64,000 bases of DNA from Alphaproteobacteria bacterium (GTDB taxonomy: Bacteria; Pseudomonadota; Alphaproteobacteria; Micropepsales; Micropepsaceae). This document shows positions 16,485-24,615 of this stretch, one piece after another. The notes under the pieces are model-generated. The model was not told where the DNA came from, did not search any database, and saw nothing but the letters and a program-made list of their open reading frames with translations. The stretch is from NCBI GenBank assembly GCA_017307355.1, contig JAFKFG010000010.1:1-64000 (forward strand). Direction: 5' to 3'. The position numbers were made by a program, and so were the translations under genes. Numbering within the stretch: the first letter of the stretch is position 1; every line of letters starts with the position of its first letter.

Positions 16485-17054
16485 ATGGCGCACACTGTCC
16501 CGGTTGCTTATCCGGGCTGTGGTGTATCGCCGATGATGTATGCCGATTTCGAGCGCGCGATCGCCTCACCCGCCCTCAAGGATGTGGCCATGCACTGGAA
16601 CGCGGTCCGCCAGGGCCGCCGCATGCCACGCTGGACCGACATCATTCCTTCGCGGATCGCCGCCCATCTCTCGTTGGTCTGGTCGTTCAAATATGACGCG
16701 GCGCGGGACATCTTCACCGGCCGGCTGGTGGGCGAACGCATCGCCCGTCATATCGGAAAGGACTTTCGCGGCCTTTCACTGGCCGAGGCTTATCCGGCCG
16801 ATGCGCTGCCCTGGGTCGCGGTGCTGTTCAAGCGGGTGGTGAGCGAGCCCGCGCTCTATGCTCATGCCGGGCCGCTGTTTCATCAGATGGGTCGCCCGCA
16901 TCCGGGCGAACGCATCTTGCTGCCGCTGTCGGAGGACGGCGCCGCTGCCGATGGCGTTTTGGGCGCCACCGTGCTGCACGAGGCGACCGCCATGCCGCTG
17001 ACCTTGATGGCGCCCGATCATGCCAGCGAGCATTGGTTCTCCCTAGCGGGCTGA
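16485..17054 (+). CDS. PAS_5 (PF07310-type) domain protein
   Basis: A 189-residue cytoplasmic protein. HWNAVRQGRRMPRWTDIIPSRIAAHLSLVWSFKYD fits the start of PAS_5 domains, followed by FTGRLVGERIARHIGKDFRGLSLAEAYP and a C-terminal strand pair with ILLPLSEDG. PAS_5 proteins are short alphaproteobacterial sensory proteins of unknown ligand. I use ATG 16485 (MAHTVP) because the in-frame ATG at 16380 lies inside the receptor's terminator; ATG 16533 is another option. No strong ribosome binding site is seen. It stands alone. Confidence 0.75.
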   Translation: MAHTVPVAYPGCGVSPMMYADFERAIASPALKDVAMHWNAVRQGRRMPRWTDIIPSRIAAHLSLVWSFKYDAARDIFTGRLVGERIARHIGKDFRGLSLAEAYPADALPWVAVLFKRVVSEPALYAHAGPLFHQMGRPHPGERILLPLSEDGAAADGVLGATVLHEATAMPLTLMAPDHASEHWFSLAG

Positions 17055-17163
17055 CGGTCGCGCTTTCAAATCAAAGACGCGCGTGAACGCGATGTAAGCT
17101 TCGCAGTGCGACGGGAACCAAGCCGGGCGCTATTGAATCGGGGAGACGGTTGGCGGAGGCCCC

Positions 17164-17466
17164 ATGCGCGCGTCGGAATTCCCGCGCCTTCTGTGCGTGT
17201 CGTTCCTGGCGGTATCCATCGGCGCGGGCGTGGCGCGAGCCGCCGACAAGCCCGATCCCAATATCGATCCGGTGCTGCCCGATCCGGTGCCCAACAATGC
17301 CTATTTCCCGTCGGGCATCGCCACGGCCGGAACCGCCGACCCGGGACCCGCGCTGCGCCGCGTGCCGGTGTCCCCCGCTATGCTGGCGGGGCAGGGGCCG
17401 GACTGCACCATGCTCAGTCCTTGCGGGGCGGATTCGCCGCCGCTGGAGCGATTGCCGCCGCGCTGA
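17164..17466 (+). CDS. Small secreted proline-rich protein of unknown function
   Basis: A 100-residue protein with a signal peptide (residues 1-27, LLCVSFLAVSIGAGVARAA). The mature part is short, rich in proline and acidic residues (DKPDPNIDPVLPDPVPNN) and has one cysteine pair (CTMLSPCG). It has no recognisable domain and may be largely unstructured. GGAGG lies 6 bases before ATG 17164. It is followed 72 bases later by the amidase gene and could be cotranscribed. Confidence 0.6.
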   Translation: MRASEFPRLLCVSFLAVSIGAGVARAADKPDPNIDPVLPDPVPNNAYFPSGIATAGTADPGPALRRVPVSPAMLAGQGPDCTMLSPCGADSPPLERLPPR

Positions 17467-17538
17467 TGCTCCGCGCAGTGATGAAGAGGCGGGGGAATCT
17501 GCTACAACCGCCCGGCAAATTTCAGGCGGGGGCCGATC

Positions 17539-19230
17539 ATGTCCGGACGCAAGATCGTGTTTGTGGGGTTGGCGCTTTTGCTGGCATCGCCCGCCGCGAT
17601 GGCACAGACCAAGCCGTCCGCGATGGACCGCGACCTGATCGAAGTGACGGTTCCCCAGCTTCAGCAATTCTATGCCTCTCGCAAATACACCGTCACCCAG
17701 GTGACGCAATGGTATCTGGATCGCATCGCCCGCTATGACGGCATCTATCGCGCGGTGGAAACCGTGATGGCGAAAGAGGCGCTGGCGCGGGCAACGGAAG
17801 AAGATGCGGACCGCGCGGGCAATCACGGCCCGCTCTGGGGCGTGCCCATCGTGATCAAGGCCAATACCAGCATCCAGGGCCAGGTCACCACCGATGGCTG
17901 GGCGGGCTTCACCTTGCCGGGCAAGGAATTGATCGCGCCGCGCGACGCCCAGGTGGTCGCCAAGCTGAAAGCGGCGGGCGCCGTCATTATCGGCCACACC
18001 AACATGCCCGACTTCGCCAATTCCGACGGCAGCCGCTCGTCCTCTTTCGGGCGCACCGGCAATGCCTATGACGTGCGCTTTTCGCCGGGCGGTTCGTCCA
18101 GCGGCACGGTGACGTCGGTGACCGCCAATATGGCGATGCTGGGCACCGGCACCGACACCGCCAACTCCATCCGCATGCCCGCCGCCACCAGCGCGGTGGT
18201 GGGCGTGTTTCCCACCCGCGGCCTGGTGAGTATCGCCGGCATCGCGCCTTTGGACTGGATGCTGGACAATACCGGCCCCATCGCCCGCACCGTGACCGAC
18301 GCGGCCATCGCGCTGTCGGCGATGCAGGGGCCCGATCCGCTCGATCCCGTTTCCAGCACCGCGCCCGCCGACGCGCAGCGGGGACCGTATCTGCCCTATC
18401 TCAAGCCGGGCTCGCTCAAAGGCAAGCGCATCGGCGTACCCGTCTTCATCATGAAAGGCACATCGACGCCCTTCCATGGCACGCCCGCCAATGTGCCCGA
18501 ATGGGCGGCGCAGAAGCGCATCGCCGACCGTTTCCTGCCGCTGGAAGAGCCGACCTATATCGCGTTCAAGAAAAACCTGGACGAGCTGCGCGCGGCGGGC
18601 GCCACCATCGTGCTGGACGACAGCATCCTGCCGGATGATTTTGTCGCGGCGGTGAGCCGCGTTGGTACCTATCCCTATGTGCGCGACGGCATGCAGCGTT
18701 TTCTCAAGGATTTCGGCCCCGCCCAATACCACTCCATCGAGGAGTATATGAAAGTGGTGGGCCAGCCCATCGGCGCCAATGTGATCGGCGAAGGCGTGGG
18801 ATCCTCGCATATGGGCGGGGTCACGCTCACCCAGCGGCCGCTGGACGGCGATCCCGAGGCGGAGGCGAATGTCTATGGCCCCCGCCGCAAGGCGATGGCG
18901 ATGTATCTGGAGACGATGGACCGGCTGAAATTGGACGCTTATGTCTATCCGCCCATCCAGATGCCGCCGCCGGATGAAACCCTGCCGCAGAATGGCGAAG
19001 TCAGCGACGGGCCCCATTCCGACACCGGATGGAACAATATGCTGGGCGTGCCGGCGGTGGTGGTGTCGGGCGGATTTTATCCGGGCGGCCTGCCGGTGGG
19101 GCTGGAATTCTCCGGCCGCCCCTGGCACGACGGCGATCTGCTCGGCATCGCCTATGGCTTCGAACAGGCCACGCATCACCGCCATCCGCCCGTGCTGGTG
19201 GAGCAGGGGCTTTTGACCAAGACGCCGTGA
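17539..19230 (+). CDS. Secreted amidase (amidase signature family)
   Basis: A 563-residue hydrolase with a signal peptide (residues 1-22, ending PAAMAQ). The amidase signature Ser-Ser-Lys triad is visible: lysine in PIVIKANTS, the GGSSSGT serine loop, and the nucleophilic serine in GTDTANSIRMPAA. The family hydrolyses amide bonds in nitriles' amides, peptides or acyl amides; the substrate is not defined. Export to the periplasm is unusual for the cytoplasmic members but known for alphaproteobacterial paralogues annotated as aspartyl-tRNA amidotransferase-like amidases. GGCGGGGG precedes ATG 17539. The next gene on the same strand begins 39 bases after the stop. Confidence 0.9.
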   Translation: MSGRKIVFVGLALLLASPAAMAQTKPSAMDRDLIEVTVPQLQQFYASRKYTVTQVTQWYLDRIARYDGIYRAVETVMAKEALARATEEDADRAGNHGPLWGVPIVIKANTSIQGQVTTDGWAGFTLPGKELIAPRDAQVVAKLKAAGAVIIGHTNMPDFANSDGSRSSSFGRTGNAYDVRFSPGGSSSGTVTSVTANMAMLGTGTDTANSIRMPAATSAVVGVFPTRGLVSIAGIAPLDWMLDNTGPIARTVTDAAIALSAMQGPDPLDPVSSTAPADAQRGPYLPYLKPGSLKGKRIGVPVFIMKGTSTPFHGTPANVPEWAAQKRIADRFLPLEEPTYIAFKKNLDELRAAGATIVLDDSILPDDFVAAVSRVGTYPYVRDGMQRFLKDFGPAQYHSIEEYMKVVGQPIGANVIGEGVGSSHMGGVTLTQRPLDGDPEAEANVYGPRRKAMAMYLETMDRLKLDAYVYPPIQMPPPDETLPQNGEVSDGPHSDTGWNNMLGVPAVVVSGGFYPGGLPVGLEFSGRPWHDGDLLGIAYGFEQATHHRHPPVLVEQGLLTKTP

Positions 19231-19269
19231 GTGCTTTGACGCACCAGCCTGTCATGGCATCGTGACGGC

Positions 19270-19839
19270 ATGGACTATCAACTCGCCCTGGTGCCGGGAC
19301 GCGAATGCGGCGGCTGCACCGTCTGCTGCACGGCGATGGCGATCGACCGGCCGGAGATTCAAAAAGACGCGGGCGTCACCTGTCGCCATTGCACGGCGAA
19401 AGGCTGCGCCATCTATGACATGCGTCCGTCCTTGTGCCGCGACTATCATTGCGGCTGGCGGCAATTGTCGGTGCTGGACGACAGCTGGCGACCGGACCGT
19501 TCGCATGTGTTCGTGGAGCTGGAGCCGCATGCAAACGGCACCGCGGTCAGTCTGGTGCTTCTGGGCAATCCGCTGAAGACCGTGCGCCAGCCCTGGTTCC
19601 TCGATTTCGTCGCCACCGGGGTATGGGGAAATCTTCCCGTGATGCTGGGCATTCCAGGACCGCCCGGCCGCCAGGGCGCCTCGCTCGAATTGAATACCGA
19701 GGCGATGCTGGACGCCGCCCGCACTTCGCGCGCCGCGGTCAAGGCGGTGCTGGAGGCGGAGTTGAAACTGCTGCAGGGGTTCGATTTTCCTCCGCGCCGC
19801 TTTCGCAATCATGGCAACAATGTGGGAGATCCGGCGTGA
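19270..19839 (+). CDS. YkgJ-type cysteine cluster (zinc/iron-chelating) protein
   Basis: A 189-residue cytoplasmic protein. The N-terminal third carries the metal-binding cysteines: ECGGCTVCCTAMAI, then CRHCTAKGCAIYDMRPSLCRDYHCGW. This C-x2-C-x3-CC ... C ... C-x-IY-x-x-RP-x-x-C pattern defines the YkgJ/UPF0153 family, thought to bind Zn or an Fe-S cluster. The rest has no known domain. Function of the family is unknown. A short 39-base gap to the amidase gene suggests cotranscription. Confidence 0.85.
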   Translation: MDYQLALVPGRECGGCTVCCTAMAIDRPEIQKDAGVTCRHCTAKGCAIYDMRPSLCRDYHCGWRQLSVLDDSWRPDRSHVFVELEPHANGTAVSLVLLGNPLKTVRQPWFLDFVATGVWGNLPVMLGIPGPPGRQGASLELNTEAMLDAARTSRAAVKAVLEAELKLLQGFDFPPRRFRNHGNNVGDPA

Positions 19840-20070
19840 GGCGCGACCGGTTTCGTGCCATTGCGGGACTGTTCGTCATCCGCGCCGCCGCCGATACGGC
19901 CGGATCGTGACGAATCCCGGATTCACGATACGTCTTCACCATATCCGGCTGCCTTGCTTTTGCCTCGCAACCCTTAACCCCGCCTTAGCCTGATACTTAT
20001 TTAACTGCTCCATCAGCCGGTTTTGCATGGGGCGAATTCCTGGCTGACTGATGCGCCGGGCCCGCATTCC

Positions 20071-22023
20071 ATGTCGAGTAGCGTACGCCAGCACCAGTAT
20101 GGCGCGATCGACTTTCTGCCGATCGTGGCGGTCGCGATCATCGGCCTGGCCGCGGCCGTCATCGTTTTCACCCTGGCGCGCGGCTATTACCTGGCCGCCG
20201 ACCGCGACGCGTTCCAGCGCGATGCCGCCGATTACGGCGCGGCCTTCAAGACGGGGATCGAGCGGCACGTCAATTCGCTGGCGGCGATCCACGCCTTCGT
20301 CTCGTCCTCCCATGACGTGAACCGCTGGGAGTTTTCCAATTTCGCGCATCAGATCCTGCCGCAGAATTCCGGCTTCAAGGCGGTCTTGTGGCTGCCCCAT
20401 GTCGCCGGAAAACAGCGCAAGGCTTTCGAGGCGGGGCTGCAGAATGACGGGCTCTATGGATTGCGCCTGCGCGAAGTGGCGGCGGACGGCACTTTGGTGC
20501 CCGCGGGCGATCGCGACCGCTACATCCCCGTCGCCTATGTCGAGCCGTTCGATGCCAGCGGCGGCCTGATCGGCGTCGATCTGGCCAAGGATCCGATCTA
20601 TGCGCCCTTGTTCCAGCGCGCCCGGGACAGCGGCAAGGTGGTGGCGTCGCCGCCGTTGCAGCGGGCGCTGGTCGATGGCGCGCGCGCGCCCTTGATGCTG
20701 GTGGTGTTTCCCCTGGGCCGGGAGACGGTTCTGGAAAAAGCCGCCCGGCAGCGGATCGATACGCAAAAGCCCGCCGGGCTGAAGAGCGGCACGCAGAGTG
20801 TCGGCGCCCCGCCCGACCTGGAAGGCTATGCGCTGGGCGTGCTGCAATTGACCAAAGTGGTGGAAGGCATTGTGGGCGCCCATGCCCCGGTGGACGCCGC
20901 CATCGCCACCGGCAGCGGCGCGTCGTTGAATGTCTATCCGGCTGGCACCCCCGGCGAGCCCGCCGCGCCGGCCATGGCGCTGACGCGCTGGTTCGGCGAT
21001 TCCGAATTCCACCAGATCCGGCCCTTCGCGGTGGCGGGCACGCCTTTCTATCTGGCGCTCCGCTCCAACGGCACGGGCAGTGTTCTCACCCGCCTTTATG
21101 TTCCGGCGGGCGCGTCTTTGCTGGTGCTGGCGCTGGCGGCGCTGCTGGCCCAGACCATGCTCTCCATCACCATGCGCAAGCGCCAGGTCGAGCGCGCCGT
21201 GATCGCCAGGACCGCCGAACTGTCCAAGACCAACCGGGCCCTGGCGGCGGAAATCGAGCAGCGGCGCGACGCGGAGGGGGCGTTGCGCATCGCCAAGGAC
21301 AAGGCCGAAGCGGCCAACCGCGCCAAATCCGCATTCCTGTCCACCATGAGTCACGAGTTGCGCACGCCCTTGAACGCGGTGATCGGATTTTCCGGCATGC
21401 TGATCGACCAGCCGGATGCGTCCCGCGAACGGACGCAGGACTATCTGGGCGAGATCAACAGCAGCGGCGCCCGGCTGCTCGATCTGATCAACGACATTCT
21501 GGAAATTACCCAGATGGATACCGAAACCCGCAAGACCGACGAGCTGGTCTATCTGCCCGACATTGCCGAGGCGGTGATCGCCAAGATGCGGCCGCAGGCG
21601 GCGATGACGGGCGTGTCGCTTCACAATGCCGTTACCGACAATGTGCCCATGCTGCGCGGCGACAGCAGAAGGCTGCAGAAGGCGCTAGCGAACCTGGTGT
21701 CCAACGCCGTCAAATTCACGCCCAAGGGCGGCGAGGCGATCCTGTCGGCCGTTCCGGGGCCCGATGGCCTTGCCATCGAAGTCCGCGACAATGGCATGGG
21801 CATGCTGCCGGGCGAGGCCGCCAAAGTGGTCGACCTGTTTTCGCAAGGCGACAATACCCTGTCGCGGCGCCATGACGGCGTGGGTCTGGGCCTGACCTTC
21901 GTGCGGCGCGTGGCCGATCAGCATGATGCGCGCCTGCAGATTTCCAGCGCGCCGGGCCAGGGCACGGTGATCCGCATGATCCTGCCCGCCGCGCGCATCG
22001 TTCCGGCGCGGGAGGTCGCATGA
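20071..22023 (+). CDS. CHASE-domain sensor histidine kinase
   Basis: A 650-residue membrane kinase. A first helix (about residues 14-38), a periplasmic CHASE domain (about 50-330, with FKAVLWLPHVAGKQRKAFEAGLQ and RYIPVAYVEPFD) and a second helix (about 350-370) precede a coiled coil, HisKA with STMSHELRTPLNAVIGF (His428) and an ATPase with LANLVSNAVKFTPKGGEA and GVGLGLTFVRR. CHASE domains bind small extracellular molecules. No REC domain and no adjacent response regulator are present, so its partner lies elsewhere. ATG 20071 is used; an upstream TTG at 20023 is possible. Its last codons overlap the lipoprotein gene (ATGA). Confidence 0.92.
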   Translation: MSSSVRQHQYGAIDFLPIVAVAIIGLAAAVIVFTLARGYYLAADRDAFQRDAADYGAAFKTGIERHVNSLAAIHAFVSSSHDVNRWEFSNFAHQILPQNSGFKAVLWLPHVAGKQRKAFEAGLQNDGLYGLRLREVAADGTLVPAGDRDRYIPVAYVEPFDASGGLIGVDLAKDPIYAPLFQRARDSGKVVASPPLQRALVDGARAPLMLVVFPLGRETVLEKAARQRIDTQKPAGLKSGTQSVGAPPDLEGYALGVLQLTKVVEGIVGAHAPVDAAIATGSGASLNVYPAGTPGEPAAPAMALTRWFGDSEFHQIRPFAVAGTPFYLALRSNGTGSVLTRLYVPAGASLLVLALAALLAQTMLSITMRKRQVERAVIARTAELSKTNRALAAEIEQRRDAEGALRIAKDKAEAANRAKSAFLSTMSHELRTPLNAVIGFSGMLIDQPDASRERTQDYLGEINSSGARLLDLINDILEITQMDTETRKTDELVYLPDIAEAVIAKMRPQAAMTGVSLHNAVTDNVPMLRGDSRRLQKALANLVSNAVKFTPKGGEAILSAVPGPDGLAIEVRDNGMGMLPGEAAKVVDLFSQGDNTLSRRHDGVGLGLTFVRRVADQHDARLQISSAPGQGTVIRMILPAARIVPAREVA

Positions 22024-22865
22024 CGCCATCCTCGCGCCTGACGCTTGCCGTCATCGCCAGCCTGCTGCTGCTCAGCGGCTGCGCGGCCAAGCCCAAGCCC
22101 GCGCCCGAACCGGTTATGGCCGCCGCGCCCGAACCGCCGCCGCCACCGCCGCCACCGCCGCCCGCGCCGGATCCCGGCCTGGTGACGGACAAAGCGGGCG
22201 TGATCGCGGCGCAACGCGCGCTGCTGCAGCTGGGCTACAAGCCCGGCAAGCTCGATGGCGTGGCAGGCGCGGGCACCGAGCGTGCGGTCAAAGCCTTTCA
22301 GAAGGATCACGGTCTTGCCGAGGAAGGCCGCCTCACCCTCTCGCTGGCGGCGCGGCTGAAGAGCGCGCTGGCGGCGGCCAATGCCAGGGCCGCCATCATC
22401 GCGCTGCGCCAGGGCGACATGCTGATCTATAATGACGGCGAAGTGGAATTCGCGGCCGCCGGGCGCGAAGTGCAATGGGAGCAGAGCGATCCGCGCGAGC
22501 TGGTGGCCATCCGTCCCGACATGGGCGACTGGCCCGCGGCGGCGAAAGCGGGTCTGGACTGGGCGCTTACCCATGCGCTGGACGAGCCCGTGGCCAAGCA
22601 TCCGCTCAAATGGTCCAGCACCGGCGTTGCCCGCCATTTCGAGATCCGCACCTTTGCGGCGCTGACGCCCCGCGAAGCCGGGCTGGTGGGCGGCTCGCCG
22701 CAATATTGCCGCCGCTATGAGCTGCGCACCGACGATCCGCAGCTGCGCTATCCCGGCATCGCCTGCCAGGACACCAATGGCAGCTGGTATATTCCCCACA
22801 GCACGATCCGCTTCGCCCGCCCGGCCAGCGGGCTGCAAAGCCGCCCTTCGATTCGCAAGCCCTGA
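22020..22865 (+). CDS. Peptidoglycan-binding lipoprotein
   Basis: A 281-residue lipoprotein: signal peptide with lipobox LLSGC (about residues 18-22), a 12-proline linker, and a PG_binding_1 domain (about 58-115: AGVIAAQRALLQLGYKPGKLDGVAGAGTERAVKAFQKDHGL). The C-terminal 150 residues (including FEIRTFAALTPREAGLVGGSPQYCRRYELRTDD and CQDTNGSWYIPHSTIRF) resemble surface antigen-type domains with paired cysteines. It starts in the ATGA overlap with the CHASE kinase, so the two are translationally coupled. A role in sensing or responding to cell-wall state through that kinase is an inference. The following gene begins about 100 bases downstream. Confidence 0.85.
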   Translation: MTPSSRLTLAVIASLLLLSGCAAKPKPAPEPVMAAAPEPPPPPPPPPPAPDPGLVTDKAGVIAAQRALLQLGYKPGKLDGVAGAGTERAVKAFQKDHGLAEEGRLTLSLAARLKSALAAANARAAIIALRQGDMLIYNDGEVEFAAAGREVQWEQSDPRELVAIRPDMGDWPAAAKAGLDWALTHALDEPVAKHPLKWSSTGVARHFEIRTFAALTPREAGLVGGSPQYCRRYELRTDDPQLRYPGIACQDTNGSWYIPHSTIRFARPASGLQSRPSIRKP

Positions 22866-22875
22866 TGTCGCCAGG

Positions 22876-22909
22876 AAGCTGACACAGAACCGAAGCTGAC
22901 ACAGAACCG
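22876..22909. repeat. Tandem 17-bp direct repeat
   Basis: Two identical adjacent copies of AAGCTGACACAGAACCG (22876-22892 and 22893-22909) lie between the lipoprotein stop and the aminotransferase start. Possible operator or slippage duplication. Confidence 0.8.
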
Positions 22910-22968
22910 AGGTTGCGGCGGCGCGAAGGCAGGACGTAATCTTTGTGTCTGCCATTCTGGGGCCCGCC

Positions 22969-24216
22969 ATGAGCGAACTGGACCGCCGCGACTTGATTGG
23001 AGCCGCCTTGCTGCTGGGGCCCACCGCGCATATCGCCTCGGCTGAGGCCGCCCCGGCCCAGGGCGCGGATTATTGGCGCTCCGTGGCGGACCAATATGAC
23101 ATCACCCGCGAGATCGTGCCGTTTGAGAATGGCATGTGGGGGATGATGCCCAGGCCCGTGATGGAGGCCTATCGCCGCAAGACCGAGATGGCGAACCGGC
23201 GCAATTCCTTTTACGCCCGCCGCGAATTCGATGCCGATCTGGAGCGGGTGCGCGCCCGCGCCGCCCGCGATCTGGGCGCGGCGACGGAGGAGGTGGCATT
23301 CACCCGGGGCGCCACCGAAGCCTTGATGACGTTGATCAACGGCTATAACCGCCTCAAACCGGGCGATGCGGTTCTTTATGCCGACCTGGATTACGACAGC
23401 ACGCAATCGGCGTTCGAATGGCTGAAGACCCATCGCGGCGTCACTGTCGTGACCATCGCGCTGCCCGAGCCCGCCACGCACCAGACTCTGATCGATGCCT
23501 ATGAAGCGGCGCTGAAGGCCAATCCCAAGATACGCCTGATGCTGATAACCCATGTCAGCCATCGCACCGGCCTGGTCCTGCCGGTGGGCGAGATCGTCGA
23601 AATGGCGCGGTCCCGGGGCGTGGATGCGATCGTGGACAGCGCCCATGCCTGGGGCCAGCTCGACTTCAAGCTGTCCGACCTCAAGGCGGATTTCGTGGCC
23701 CTGACCTGCCAGAAATGGATCGGCGCCCCGGTCGGCACCGGGCTGATGTATGTGCGGCGCGCCCGCATCGACGACATCGATACCGCCATCGGCAATGGCG
23801 GTTTCGCGCCGGACGATATCAGGCGGAAGATTCACACCGGCACCTCCAACTTCGCCGCCTTCCTGGCGCTGGAGGATGCGCTGGATTTCCATGAAAAGAT
23901 CGGCGCTGGCCCCAAGGAAGCGCGGTTGCGCGCGCTGCGCGACCGCTGGGCCGAAGAGGTGCGGGGCCAGGTGGAGATTCTCACCCCGTCCGATCCGCGT
24001 CTCACCTCCGGCATCGCCTCCTTCCGCTTCAAGGGCCATACCAGCCACGCGCAGAACGTCGCCGATGCGGAGGCGCTGCTGAAGCGATTCAAGATTTTCA
24101 CGGTGGAGCGGTCCGGCGTCGCCAGCGGCTCCTGCATCCGGGTCACCTGCGCCGTCTTCACCCGCGAAGCAGAAGTCGATCAGCTGACGGCCGCGCTCAA
24201 GGCCATGTCCGCCTGA
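22969..24216 (+). CDS. Class V aminotransferase family PLP enzyme with Tat-type leader
   Basis: A 415-residue PLP enzyme of the isopenicillin N epimerase/NifS fold type. Key segments: RGATEALMTLINGYNRLKPGD, VDSAHAWGQLD (PLP aspartate region), TCQKWIGAPVGTGLMYV with the Schiff-base lysine, and HTGTSNFAAFLALEDAL. The N-terminus MSELDRRDLIGAALLLGPTAHIASAEA looks like a Tat signal with twin arginines and a short hydrophobic stretch, implying export of the folded enzyme. The reaction is unknown: epimerase, desulfurase or lyase are possible. ATG 22969 is used; GTG 22945 with AGGA upstream is an alternative. Confidence 0.85.
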   Translation: MSELDRRDLIGAALLLGPTAHIASAEAAPAQGADYWRSVADQYDITREIVPFENGMWGMMPRPVMEAYRRKTEMANRRNSFYARREFDADLERVRARAARDLGAATEEVAFTRGATEALMTLINGYNRLKPGDAVLYADLDYDSTQSAFEWLKTHRGVTVVTIALPEPATHQTLIDAYEAALKANPKIRLMLITHVSHRTGLVLPVGEIVEMARSRGVDAIVDSAHAWGQLDFKLSDLKADFVALTCQKWIGAPVGTGLMYVRRARIDDIDTAIGNGGFAPDDIRRKIHTGTSNFAAFLALEDALDFHEKIGAGPKEARLRALRDRWAEEVRGQVEILTPSDPRLTSGIASFRFKGHTSHAQNVADAEALLKRFKIFTVERSGVASGSCIRVTCAVFTREAEVDQLTAALKAMSA

Positions 24217-24308
24217 GGGGTGCGCCTACAAGCCCTGGTATCTGGACATTTCCGGCATTTTGTTCTCTCTTTGTTCCTATCGATTCCGGGAGCACCAGGG
24301 AGGCATTC

Positions 24309-24614
24309 ATGTACACCGTCCGCACCATTCCGCCCGACATTCTCACCGATGCGCGCGGACTTACTCTGCAGGAAGCCTTCACCCGCATCATGGCCCTGAT
24401 GGACCGGCATTACGCCTTCGCGCGCACCTGCCGGATCATGCATCTGATGATGACAGGGGTGGAGGAGGGCGAGCCGGAATTTCTTTCCGAATTCACCACC
24501 GACGAAACCGCGCGCAACGCGATCATGGCGCAGGTCTGCGCCTATGGCTTTGGCCGCTTCCGGGTGATCACCGACGACGAATACCGGCGCGAGCTTTTGC
24601 ACCGCGCGGCGTGA
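24309..24614 (+). CDS. Conserved-looking hypothetical protein
   Basis: A 101-residue soluble protein with no signal peptide or membrane segment. It begins MYTVRTIPPDILTDARGLTLQEAFTRIMALMDRHYAFARTCR and is predicted to be mostly helical, with no catalytic motif visible. A good ribosome binding site (GGGAGG) lies 8 bases before ATG 24309, and composition matches its neighbours, so it is probably a real gene. It ends two bases before the convergent permease stop codon. I do not recognise the family. Confidence 0.65.
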   Translation: MYTVRTIPPDILTDARGLTLQEAFTRIMALMDRHYAFARTCRIMHLMMTGVEEGEPEFLSEFTTDETARNAIMAQVCAYGFGRFRVITDDEYRRELLHRAA

Positions 24615-24615
24615 G

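Noticed and set aside
22864..22910. CRISPR-like repeat
   Set aside because: Only two adjacent copies of a 17-base unit with no spacers; a tandem duplication, not an array.
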